Under the pieces are notes generated by a model. That model was not told where the DNA came from and made no database searches. It worked only from the letters and a program-made list of their open reading frames with translations. DNA of 19,746 nucleotides from Thermoflexus sp. (GTDB lineage Bacteria; Chloroflexota; Anaerolineae; Thermoflexales; Thermoflexaceae). Shown here piece after piece: positions 1 to 6,937 of the stretch. Location of the stretch: NCBI GenBank assembly GCA_017743605.1, contig JAGHYO010000012.1, positions 1-19,746 of the forward strand, given 5' to 3'. How positions within the stretch are numbered: the first letter of the stretch is position 1; each line of letters begins with the position of its first letter. Made by a program: the position numbers and the translations under genes.

Positions 1-1781
1 GCTGGCTTCTGGAACAAAACCGGAACGCGCCGCCCGGGGAGCGCTGGGAGGTCGGATTGACCCTCCTGGCGTTGCGGGAGGAGATGGCTTTCCTGGTTCA
101 GGCCGGGCCGGCCTGGGCCGCCCATGTGACACGGGAAGGCGTCCGTGTGTTCGCCCCAGAAGAGGAGCCGCTGGCCACCTTGGGAGCCGCCCGCGCGGTC
201 TCGCTTCACTATGGGATGGCTTTCCTTCGCCCGGAGGATCGGCTGATTGTGACCGATGGGGCCACGGGCCCTCTCCTGGACCCCAAGGCGTTGATCCCCC
301 TCACGCGCATCCAGAACCTGCCCCTGATCCTGGAGGCCATCGAGGTTCAGGTTGCCCGCACGGCAGAGCATCCGGTGGCCTTCCTGATCATGGCCGGGGA
401 GCCTAGCCCGGCCCCGGCCGCTTCCCGGCCTCGTCCTCCGGAACCGGCGCTGGCAGCTTCGACGCCCTCTCCCCCCGCGCCCCAACCGACGGTTCAGGCT
501 GCTCGAAGAGGGCGCTGGAGGCTCCCGCGACTGCCCACTGTTCGACTACCTCTTCCCCAGGTCCGCGTTCGATGGCGGGGATGGCCGCGGGTTTCGCTCC
601 CGGCCTCCCCGGGATGGGTGCGGACGCTGGCGATAGCCCTTCCCTGGCTGCTCCTTCTCTTCACGCTGGGGGTTTACGTTCACCAGCGGAGCGTGCTGAT
701 CGCCAATCGGTTGCTGGCCCAGGCGCAGGTTGAGGCGGAGCAAGGGGCACGGGCTCAAGCGCCCGGGGAGGCCCGCCGGCACTGGGAGGCTGCGCGGGAT
801 CTCGCGCGGGCCGCCCAGGGATATGCCTCCTTGCCGGAGGCGGCAGCGCTGCAGGCCACCGCGCAGGCGCGGCTGGATCAGCTGGATCAGGCGGTACAGC
901 CCCTCCACCCGACCCGCCTCGTCGCACTCCCCTCCGGCCGCCTGCGTCGGATGATCCTGCGGGACGTGGAGCTGTATCTGCTGGATCGAGAAGGACGTTG
1001 CCGAGCGGAGGCCTCCTATCCCGGCGGCTGCGTGCTCTGGCTGGGCTATGATGAGATCCATCGAGGGCTGCTGAACGAATCCCCCCGGGAGCTGCTGTGG
1101 AGCGGGATGATCCTCCAGGGCTATTCCGTGAAGGAGCTGCTCGACCTCGCCTGGGTGGAGGCGGTGGGGGAGCGCTCTGCGGGCGGGCTGATCGTCCTCC
1201 ATGCTCAGGGCCTGGCGGAAAGCCGGAACCAGAGCCCGCGTTGGGTCTCCACCCGCCTGACCCCGCCGGCCGATGGGCTGTTGCGCGCCTATCAAGGCAA
1301 CCTCTACGTACTGGATCGGGGGAACGGTCAGATCTGGCGGCTGCGCCCGGCAGGGGAGGATTACTCCCGGGAGCCTGAGCCGTATCTGGCGTCGCCTCGC
1401 CCAGACCTGAGCGAGGCCGTGGATTTCCTGGTCTACCAGAACGTCTACGTCCTGTATCGGGACGGGCGGATGCGGATGTTCGTCATGGGGAAGGAGGACG
1501 AGGGATTCCCGCTGCGGGAGCTGCCTCCCCCGGCGCTGCCAAGCCCGGTGCGCCAGCCGATCGGCCTGGTGATGGGTGTCGCAGCCCCGCGCCCCTGGCT
1601 CTATATCCTGGAGCCAGATCGCCTGCTCCAAATCGGCCTGCAGGGCGATTTCGTCCGGCAGATCCGGGGGGAGGCGCTGCGGGATCTGATCGCCGCCGCC
1701 CTGGATGAGCGCCGGAACCGGCTCTTCTTCCTGCGCGCCGATGGGTCCCTGTGGGTGGCGGATCTCCCGCCGGTGGAGTGA
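1..1781 (+). CDS. PPM-phosphatase-like membrane protein, 5' end outside the window
   Basis: The reading frame is open from base 3. A TTG at 57 could start it, but the codons before it (ending ERWEVG) read as good protein and join smoothly to LTLLALREEMAFLVQAGPAW, so I treat the gene as truncated by the window edge. Counting from the TTG, residues 1-115 resemble the C-terminal half of a PPM/PP2C-type domain (QAGPAW, then RPEDRLIVTDG); the late metal-binding Asp-Asn is not evident, so it may be inactive. A Pro/Ala-rich linker (115-148) and a basic stretch (149-180) lead to one membrane segment at about 189-208. Then come an Ala/Glu/Arg-rich probable coiled coil (about 215-280) and a beta-rich C-terminal part that could be propeller-like (about 285-574). 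The topology suggests a cytoplasmic phosphatase-like domain linked to an external sensor-like domain. The next gene follows after 39 bp. The fold assignment is by resemblance; the role is unknown. Confidence 0.7.
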   Translation, partial: WLLEQNRNAPPGERWEVGLTLLALREEMAFLVQAGPAWAAHVTREGVRVFAPEEEPLATLGAARAVSLHYGMAFLRPEDRLIVTDGATGPLLDPKALIPLTRIQNLPLILEAIEVQVARTAEHPVAFLIMAGEPSPAPAASRPRPPEPALAASTPSPPAPQPTVQAARRGRWRLPRLPTVRLPLPQVRVRWRGWPRVSLPASPGWVRTLAIALPWLLLLFTLGVYVHQRSVLIANRLLAQAQVEAEQGARAQAPGEARRHWEAARDLARAAQGYASLPEAAALQATAQARLDQLDQAVQPLHPTRLVALPSGRLRRMILRDVELYLLDREGRCRAEASYPGGCVLWLGYDEIHRGLLNESPRELLWSGMILQGYSVKELLDLAWVEAVGERSAGGLIVLHAQGLAESRNQSPRWVSTRLTPPADGLLRAYQGNLYVLDRGNGQIWRLRPAGEDYSREPEPYLASPRPDLSEAVDFLVYQNVYVLYRDGRMRMFVMGKEDEGFPLRELPPPALPSPVRQPIGLVMGVAAPRPWLYILEPDRLLQIGLQGDFVRQIRGEALRDLIAAALDERRNRLFFLRADGSLWVADLPPVE

Positions 1782-1820
1782 GCGCTCAGATGCCGTTGAT
1801 GGCGGGACGGAGGTGAACTG

Positions 1821-2705
1821 ATGCGGTCGTTGGGGTTCATCGGTCTGGGGCGCATGGGAACTCCCATGGCGCGTCGTCTGCTTCAAGCCGGGCACCGGCT
1901 CACGGTTCACAACCGTACCCGGTCGAAGGCGGAAGTGCTGGTGGCCGAGGGAGCCCAGTGGGCGGATTCCCCTCGTGCGGTCGCGCGGGCCAGCGAGGTG
2001 GTTTTCATGATGTTGGCAGATTCCCAGGCCAGCGAGGCCGTGCTGACGGGACCGGAGGGGGTGCTGGCGGGCGCCCAGGAGGGGCTGATCGTGGTAGATA
2101 TGGGCACCATCGCGCCTGCGGTTTCCCGACGTCTCGCTGAGCGAGCGGCGCGTCAAGGGGTGACCATGCTGGACGCGCCAGTGTTCGGCAGCGCGGGTCC
2201 GGCGACGGAGGGGACGCTTACGATCTTTGTGGGAGGGCCTCGGGAGGCCCTCGAGGCGGTCCGGGATCTGCTGGGGATCTTGGGGCGGAATATCCATTAC
2301 GTGGGGGAGAACGGGATGGGGTGCGCGGTGAAGCTGGCCGCGAACCTCATCCTTGGCATCTCGATCCAGGCGCTGGGGGAAGCCTTCGCCCTGGGGGCCC
2401 GGGCAGGAATCCCGCCGGCCCGGTTGTGGGAGATCCTGTCGGATCTGGCGGTGATCTCTCCATCGCTTCGCAACAAAGGTGGGAAGATCGTCCAGGGGGA
2501 TTTCATGCCCTCTTTCGCCCTCCGGCTGATGGAGAAAGACCTGGGCCTGATCGCCGAGTTCGGCCGCCAGGTGGGCGCCTCGACGCCTCTGGCCGCCGTC
2601 GCCCAGCAGACGTTCCTAGCGGCCCGGGAGCACGGATGGGCCGAGGCGGATTACTCTGCCATCGCGGCGTGGTTGCTGGATCAGCGGCCGCCGAACGCAG
2701 GATGA
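1821..2705 (+). CDS. NAD(P)-dependent beta-hydroxyacid dehydrogenase (3-hydroxyisobutyrate dehydrogenase / glyoxylate reductase family)
   Basis: This is a 294-residue protein, the usual length for the family. The N-terminal Rossmann motif GFIGLGRMG (residues 5-13) is followed by the dinucleotide-specificity stretch NRT (31-33); Arg32 suggests NADP(H). The substrate-binding segment DAPVFGS (118-124) replaces the common DAPVSGG. Lys171, in GMGCAVKLAANL, is the expected catalytic lysine. The C-terminal half is the all-helical family domain. These enzymes reversibly oxidise small beta-hydroxyacids or reduce semialdehydes and glyoxylate in the cytoplasm; the exact substrate cannot be read from sequence. 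GGAGGTGA at 1808-1815 is a strong ribosome binding site and fixes the ATG start. The gene lies 39 bp after the preceding gene and 40 bp before the next, so co-transcription is plausible. Confidence 0.9.
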   Translation: MRSLGFIGLGRMGTPMARRLLQAGHRLTVHNRTRSKAEVLVAEGAQWADSPRAVARASEVVFMMLADSQASEAVLTGPEGVLAGAQEGLIVVDMGTIAPAVSRRLAERAARQGVTMLDAPVFGSAGPATEGTLTIFVGGPREALEAVRDLLGILGRNIHYVGENGMGCAVKLAANLILGISIQALGEAFALGARAGIPPARLWEILSDLAVISPSLRNKGGKIVQGDFMPSFALRLMEKDLGLIAEFGRQVGASTPLAAVAQQTFLAAREHGWAEADYSAIAAWLLDQRPPNAG

Positions 2706-2745
2706 TCCGTCGCCTCTGAGTCCTGGCCGGGAAGGCAGGTCGCAG

Positions 2746-4161
2746 ATGTGGGAGTCGGATCCACAAGCCCGATGGATCTTGCCGGAGGAGGCCGGGCTGA
2801 CCGAGCGGGAGCAGGAGATCCTCCGCCTGGTCGCTCAGGGCCTGGCCAACAAGGAGATCGCCTACCGGCTCGGCATCAGCCAGAACACGGTGAAGGTCCA
2901 CCTCCGGAACATCTTCTCCAAGACCAACCTCCAGTCCCGGACCGAGGCGGCGATGTATGCGGTTCGCTTCGGCCTGGCCGACATCCGCCCCCCGCTTCCG
3001 CAGGTCACGGAGGCTCCCGGGAGCGCCCTCCCGGAGGGGCTTTCCTCCGGGGAATCCGCCGCCGGGCCGGAGGAGACCGCGGCGCTTCCGGAGCCGATCT
3101 CCGCGGAGCCGGTGGAACCGGCATCTGCCGTTTTCCCGCTCTGGAAGGTTGCGGTGCTGATGGTCGGGCTGGTCGCGGGGATCCTCTGGGCGCTGACGCC
3201 TGCTCCAGCCCGGGTGGAGGCCCCGGCGGTGAGCTTCGCCGGGGATCAGCTGGGCCAGGGGGTAGAGCGTGCCGGAGCTCTCGCCCGCTGGAAGCTGTTG
3301 AGCCAAATGCCAACCCCTCGGGCGCGCTTCGCCCTGGTCCAGTGGGGAGAGGAGCTGATCGCTATTGCAGGGGAGGCGCCCGAGGGGATCACGGATCGGG
3401 TGGAGCGGTTCGATCTCCGGCGGGAAGTGTGGCGCCGCGGCTCCCCCAAGTCCGATCCGGTGGCGGCCGTTGCGGCGGGGGTGATCGGGGGGCGCGTTTA
3501 TGTGCCAGGCGGGGTGAATCCGCAGGGCCAGCCTGTCGATCGGGTGGAGATCTACGATCCAGCATCGGATCGATGGTCTGAGGGACCAGCGCTCCCCTCC
3601 CCACTGGCCGCATACGCCCTGGCCGTGGCGGAGGAGCGCCTTTACCTGTTCGGAGGATGGGACGGCCGCCGCCTGCGCGGGGAGGTGTGGATGCTGGATC
3701 CCGCCCGCGGCCTCTGGCAGCCCCGCGCGCCGATGCCCACGCCTCGCGCCTTTGCCGCCGCGGCGGCCCTCGGCGATGTGATCTACGTGGTGGGCGGCTA
3801 CGACGGGCAGCGGGAGCTGGCCGTCTGCGAACGCTATCAGGTGGCGGCCGACCGCTGGGAGCCGTGTCCGCCGTTGAACGTGGGGCGGGGCGGGCTGGCG
3901 CTGGCGGCCAGCGACGGATACCTCTTCGCCATCGGAGGCGGATGGCGGATCCCTCTGGCGTTCAACGAGCGCTATCGGCCCGGCGAGACGGGATGGGTCC
4001 CCTTGGAAACCCCTATCGTGGGGACCTGGCGGAACCTGTCTGCCGTCGCCGCCGACGGGGCGATCTGGATCCTGGGGGGCTGGAGCGGAGAGCTGCGGGC
4101 TGGGCTCTGGCGCTTCACCCCGTTCCCCTTCCGGCTCTTCCTGCCGGCCACGCAACGCTGA
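2746..4161 (+). CDS. LuxR-type HTH regulator with one membrane segment and a Kelch-repeat domain
   Basis: The 471-residue protein has three visible parts. Residues 17-78 are a LuxR/GerE-type DNA-binding domain (LTEREQEILRLVAQG, then NKEIAYRLGIS and NTVKVHLRNIFSKT). A Pro/Glu/Ala-rich linker leads to a hydrophobic span at about 132-152. Residues 185-460 hold Kelch-like repeats, recognised by motifs such as MPTPRA (189-194 and 330-335), VYVPGG, LYLFGGWDG, IYVVGGYDG, LFAIGG and IWILGGW, enough for roughly five or six propeller blades. There is no receiver domain. The arrangement suggests a membrane-anchored transcription factor with a cytoplasmic HTH and an extracytoplasmic propeller as ligand or stress sensor, which is an inference. 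The start is an ATG behind a weak GGAAGGCAGG. cofC begins 35 bp after its stop. Confidence 0.85.
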   Translation: MWESDPQARWILPEEAGLTEREQEILRLVAQGLANKEIAYRLGISQNTVKVHLRNIFSKTNLQSRTEAAMYAVRFGLADIRPPLPQVTEAPGSALPEGLSSGESAAGPEETAALPEPISAEPVEPASAVFPLWKVAVLMVGLVAGILWALTPAPARVEAPAVSFAGDQLGQGVERAGALARWKLLSQMPTPRARFALVQWGEELIAIAGEAPEGITDRVERFDLRREVWRRGSPKSDPVAAVAAGVIGGRVYVPGGVNPQGQPVDRVEIYDPASDRWSEGPALPSPLAAYALAVAEERLYLFGGWDGRRLRGEVWMLDPARGLWQPRAPMPTPRAFAAAAALGDVIYVVGGYDGQRELAVCERYQVAADRWEPCPPLNVGRGGLALAASDGYLFAIGGGWRIPLAFNERYRPGETGWVPLETPIVGTWRNLSAVAADGAIWILGGWSGELRAGLWRFTPFPFRLFLPATQR

Positions 4162-4196
4162 AGGCAGAGATTCAATCGTCCGGATCGACGCTGTCA

Positions 4197-4805
4197 ATGT
4201 CCATCTGGCTGCTCATCCCGATCAAGCGCCTAGAGCGCTCCAAGTCGCGGATGGCATCTGCGCTCTCTTCCTCTGCGCGGCAGCGCTTGGTCTGGCGTCT
4301 GGCGCGACGGACTCTCCGGGTGGTCGCCCGCGTGCCGGAGGCGCGTCCTCTGGTGATCAGCGCGGACCTGCGGGTGCTGGCCCTGGCGCGCAGTCTGGGG
4401 CTGGACACTTATTTCGATGTCTGGGAGGAGCTGAACCGAGCCCTCAAGGCCGCCCGTCGCTACGCGGTCCGCCATGGCGCGGAGGCCATCGGCGTGCTCC
4501 CGGTGGATCTGCTCGGGCTGACGGTAGAGGCCGTCCGCGATCTGATCCGGGCCGGGTTCTCCGATCGCGGCCTGGTTCTGGTCCCGGATCGCTGGGGGCG
4601 GGGGACCAATGCCTTGCTGGTCCGCCCGCCGGAGGCGATCTCCTTTCGGTTCGGGCCGGGGAGCCTGGAGGCCTTCCGGTCGCAGGCGGAGGCCGTCGGC
4701 CTCCCGGTGCGCATTCTTCCCCACGAGGCCCTGGCCTACGATCTCGACACCCCCGCGGACTGGGCGGCCTGGCGCGCCCGGCAGGCAGTCCGGAAGGCGG
4801 ACTGA
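4197..4805 (+). CDS. cofC: 2-phospho-L-lactate guanylyltransferase-like protein (CofC/FbiD), coenzyme F420 biosynthesis
   Basis: This is a 202-residue nucleotidyltransferase of the CofC family. The N-terminal nucleotide-binding motif PIKRLERSKSR (8-18) matches the family's PxK-x-KSR pattern. LPVDLLGL (102-108) stands where the metal-binding Asp-Leu usually sits. RWGRGTNALLV (132-142) and FRFGPGS (150-156) are the characteristic family motifs, and DLDTPAD (182-188) is the usual C-terminal signature. CofC/FbiD activates 2-phospholactate or phosphoenolpyruvate with GTP to make the guanylylated precursor of F420. I place the start at the ATG at 4197, where the homologous sequence begins; the frame is open upstream but that stretch overlaps the Kelch gene in another frame. 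The ribosome binding site is weak. No other F420 gene is present in the window. Confidence 0.85.
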   Translation: MSIWLLIPIKRLERSKSRMASALSSSARQRLVWRLARRTLRVVARVPEARPLVISADLRVLALARSLGLDTYFDVWEELNRALKAARRYAVRHGAEAIGVLPVDLLGLTVEAVRDLIRAGFSDRGLVLVPDRWGRGTNALLVRPPEAISFRFGPGSLEAFRSQAEAVGLPVRILPHEALAYDLDTPADWAAWRARQAVRKAD

Positions 4806-4837
4806 AGTCGCTCTGCCCGTCGCATGGATTCGACCCT

Positions 4838-5014
4838 GAAAGGCCTTCGGCCGATGGTCGGCCTGCGCCAACCGAAAAGGCGTTCTTTGCGTCGGCGAAG
4901 GCCGAGGCTCGGTATGAAGCGTGCTGAACGAATTCAGCTTGAAGGGCCTTCGGCTGGCGGTCGGCCTACGCTGACCAGACGATATCTTTCGTGTCGGCAG
5001 AGGCCGAGGCTCAG
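4838..5014 (+). repeat. Tandem pair of an intergenic repeat (copies 1 and 2)
   Basis: Copy 1 spans about 4838-4913 and copy 2 about 4938-5014. Both begin with GGCCTTCGGC, continue with GGTCGGCCT and a TCTTT block, and end with GTCGGC followed by AGGCCGAGGCTC. The middle part diverges with small indels. Within each copy the GGCCTTCGGC start and the GGCCGAGGC end contain short inverted elements, so the transcript could fold. A third, inverted copy lies at 14592-14655. The pattern resembles a dispersed intergenic (REP/BIME-like) family. Confidence 0.75.
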
Positions 5015-5033
5015 CGCGCTAGCGCCTAAGCAA

Positions 5034-5049
5034 GCCGATTGCAATCGGC
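5034..5049. repeat. Perfect 16-bp palindrome
   Basis: GCCGATTGCAATCGGC is its own reverse complement. It lies about 205 bp upstream of the promoter of the c-di-AMP receptor genes. It could be an operator half-site pair or part of the repeat cluster; nothing in the sequence decides between these. Confidence 0.5.
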
Positions 5050-5250
5050 GCGATAGCTTCTCCGTCGGTCCGCTGGCCTCCCCGCGTGCTTCCGCCTCGG
5101 TGAACTCTCCGGATGCAGGCCGATGGACGAAATCATGCATTCATGCCCCCGTTCGTGCTTTGATTCGTGAACGCATAGCGCCAACCGAGAAGGGGAGATC
5201 CTCGCGCTAGCTCGGATGGGCTTCCGATCGATCCTGAGCTCCTGTGGTTA

Positions 5251-5259
5251 TGCTACAAT
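5251..5259 (+). promoter_or_regulatory. Extended -10 promoter element for the PII-like gene cluster
   Basis: TGCTACAAT is an extended -10 (TGn followed by TACAAT, five of six matches to TATAAT). No good -35 hexamer is seen 16-18 bp upstream. Transcription would start near 5266, giving a leader of about 23 nt that contains the CGGAG ribosome binding site before the ATG at 5289. Confidence 0.5.
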
Positions 5260-5288
5260 GTCAGCAACCGTGCGCCGGAGCGGGCCGG

Positions 5289-5609
5289 ATGAAACTGATC
5301 CTCGCCATCATCCAGGACGAAGACGCTCCTTCCACCGTCCAAGCCCTGGTGGAGCGCGGCTATCGGGTGACCCGTATCGCCTCGACAGGGGGCTTTTTGC
5401 GTCGGGGGAACACCACCCTGCTCATCGGAGTGGAGGATTCCCATGTGGAGAAGGTGGTGGAGATCTTCCGGCAGTGCTGCCAGACCCGCGCGACCTATCT
5501 GCCGGTAGCGGTGGAGGCCACAGGGCTGCTCCAGGCCCACATGATCGAGGTGGAAATCGGGGGCGTCACGCTCTTCGTCCTGGACGTCGAGCGCTTTGAG
5601 CCCCTCTGA
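5289..5609 (+). CDS. PII-like cyclic-di-AMP receptor (PstA/DarA family), full-length copy
   Basis: This 106-residue protein matches the PstA/DarA family (CdAMP_rec) in length and motifs. It opens with MKLILAIIQDEDA. Arg26 and Thr28 (YRVTR) and the core TGGFLRRGNTT (33-43) correspond to residues that contact c-di-AMP in characterised PstA proteins. LLIGVED (44-50) completes the first half, and IEVEIGGVTLFVLDVERF (86-103) is the conserved C-terminal strand pair. The fold is that of PII signalling proteins: a trimer binding c-di-AMP between subunits. Targets of the family are mostly unknown. An upstream GGAG at 5277-5280 supports the ATG start. A shorter paralogue follows after 13 bp, so the two are almost certainly co-transcribed and arose by duplication. 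Confidence 0.93.
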   Translation: MKLILAIIQDEDAPSTVQALVERGYRVTRIASTGGFLRRGNTTLLIGVEDSHVEKVVEIFRQCCQTRATYLPVAVEATGLLQAHMIEVEIGGVTLFVLDVERFEPL

Positions 5610-5622
5610 GAGAGGAAGGGGC

Positions 5623-5883
5623 ATGAAGCTGATCCTGGCGGTGTTGCCGGAGCAGGCGGCGACCCTGGCCTCCGATCGGCTGGTGGCCCAAGGGTATCGG
5701 GTGACCCGCCTGGCTTCCACGGGCGGTTTCCTGCGTCGGGGCAACGTCACCCTGCTGATCGGCGCAGAGGAGGATCAGGTGGAGACGGCCTTGTGCCTCC
5801 TGCGGGAGGCCCGACAGCAGGTCCGCAGAGAGCCGGGGGGGATCGCCATCGTGCTGAACGTCTCCGGCTTCGAACGATTTTAA
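5623..5883 (+). CDS. Short paralogue of the PII-like c-di-AMP receptor
   Basis: This 86-residue protein is clearly a paralogue of its upstream neighbour. It shares MKLILA at the start, GYRVTR (24-29) and TGGFLRRGN (33-41), followed by LLIGAEEDQVE. The c-di-AMP contact positions Arg26, Thr28, Phe36 and Asn41 are kept. It is about 20 residues shorter: the loop region between the second helix and the last strand is reduced to a short RREPGG turn before IAIVLNVSGFERF. In PII-like proteins such loops contact partner proteins, so this copy may trimerise and bind ligand but interact differently, or form mixed trimers with the longer copy (inference). The ribosome binding site GAGGAAGGGG directly precedes the ATG. 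The protease gene starts 24 bp downstream. Confidence 0.88.
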   Translation: MKLILAVLPEQAATLASDRLVAQGYRVTRLASTGGFLRRGNVTLLIGAEEDQVETALCLLREARQQVRREPGGIAIVLNVSGFERF

Positions 5884-5907
5884 ACGTAAACGTATAGGAG
5901 CGCGCCC

Positions 5908-6912
5908 ATGGAAACCGAATGGCGGTCGCTGGCGCAGGTGAAAGCCTCTCATCTTCCCCGATTGCTGACCCGCCGCCACGTCGTCGGGGTGGGGATCGGC
6001 TATAAAGTGAAGGATGGGCAGGCTCTTGATGTCCTCAGCGTGGTGGTCTCCGTGGAGCGGAAGGTCCCCGCGGCTCAGCTGGCCCCCTCGGACCTGATCC
6101 CTTCGCTGCTGGATGGGATCCCCACCGACGTGATGGAGACCGGGCGGTTCCGGGCTTTCCAGGATCCGACCCGTCGCTACCGTCCGGCCCCGCCCGGCGT
6201 CTCCATCGGCCACCCCCTGGTCACCGCCGGGACCTTCGGCTGCGTCGTGCGGCGGAGAAACGAGGTCTTCATCCTGAGCAACAACCACGTGCTGTCAGCC
6301 ACCAACCGGGGGCGGCCTGGGGATCGGATCCGGCAGCCTGGCCCGATGGATGGGGGGGCGGTGGCGGATGAGGTGGCGGAGCTGGCGGAGTTCATCCCCA
6401 TCCGGTTTGGGGATGAACCGGCCACCTGCCCATGGGCGGAGCGGTTTGTGAGATGGCTGAACGCGCTGCTGGTCCGGATCGGCTCCTCCCATCGCCTGCA
6501 GGTCGTCCGGACCACAGCAGCCTTCAACGAGGTGGACGCTGCCATCGCCCGTCCGCTGAACCCGAACGACATCACCCCGGCCATCCCGCAGATCGGGGTC
6601 CCGAAGGGAGTGGCGGACCCCACCCTGGGCATGGAGGTTCAGAAGTTCGGGCGGACGACCGGCTACACCCGCGGGCGGATCCTCCAGGTGGACGTCACCG
6701 CCAACGTGGATTTCGAGGGGCGCATCGCGATGTTCCAGGGTCAGGTCATGGCGGGGGCGATGAGCGCCCCCGGGGACTCCGGGTCCGCCATCTTGGACAT
6801 GAACGGTCGTCTGGTGGGGCTGCTGTTTGCAGGCTCGGAGACCACCACCCTGATCCATCCCATCGGGCGGGTTCTCCAGGCCCTGCAGGTGGAGGCGGTG
6901 GTGGAAGGCTGA
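5908..6912 (+). CDS. Trypsin-like serine protease family protein without signal peptide
   Basis: The 334-residue protein has an N-terminal domain of about 85 residues (VVGVGIGYKVKDGQ at 25-38, then IPTDVMETG at 71-79), known as a conserved leader in bacterial chymotrypsin-fold proteins related to plant Nal1. The protease part carries a plausible catalytic triad: His127 in LSNNHVLS, Asp210 in EVDAAIA and Ser291 in APGDSGSA. KFGRTTGYTRG (246-256) is also typical. No signal peptide or membrane segment is seen, so it should be cytoplasmic. Its substrate is unknown. TAGGAG at 5895-5900 sits 7 bp before the ATG. The gene lies between the PII-like genes and the Amt-like gene with gaps of about 25 bp on each side, which suggests a shared function or at least shared transcription. 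Confidence 0.85.
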   Translation: METEWRSLAQVKASHLPRLLTRRHVVGVGIGYKVKDGQALDVLSVVVSVERKVPAAQLAPSDLIPSLLDGIPTDVMETGRFRAFQDPTRRYRPAPPGVSIGHPLVTAGTFGCVVRRRNEVFILSNNHVLSATNRGRPGDRIRQPGPMDGGAVADEVAELAEFIPIRFGDEPATCPWAERFVRWLNALLVRIGSSHRLQVVRTTAAFNEVDAAIARPLNPNDITPAIPQIGVPKGVADPTLGMEVQKFGRTTGYTRGRILQVDVTANVDFEGRIAMFQGQVMAGAMSAPGDSGSAILDMNGRLVGLLFAGSETTTLIHPIGRVLQALQVEAVVEG

Positions 6913-6937
6913 GGAGGTTTCAGGAGGCGCATCGGCG

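Larger units (their letters stand above)
4806..5288. other. 483-bp intergenic region with repeats and palindromes
   Basis: I find no convincing gene here. A 128-codon open frame at 4824-5210 covers the repeat copies and does not look like protein. The region holds two tandem copies of a GC-rich repeat (4838-5014), short palindromes at 5016-5025 and 5034-5049, and, at its right end, an extended -10 promoter for the c-di-AMP receptor genes. Confidence 0.7.

Noticed and set aside
546..2297. Long minus-strand open frame of 583 codons
   Set aside because: It runs antisense to two well-supported genes, has Arg/Pro/Gln/His-rich translation with no recognisable motif, and is typical of shadow frames in GC-rich DNA.
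3657..4196. 5' extension of the cofC frame
   Set aside because: This stretch overlaps the Kelch gene in another frame and reads as Arg/Gly/Pro-rich shadow sequence; CofC similarity begins at the ATG at 4197.
2503..4197. Minus-strand open frame of 564 codons opposite the LuxR/Kelch gene
   Set aside because: It is antisense to clear coding sequence and has no domain-like composition.
4838..5014. CRISPR array
   Set aside because: Only two degenerate copies without regular spacers; the conserved blocks are inside longer units and also occur inverted elsewhere.
4824..5210. 128-codon open frame in the intergenic region
   Set aside because: It covers both copies of the nucleotide repeat; the translation is Arg/Ser-rich with no motif and no good ribosome binding site.
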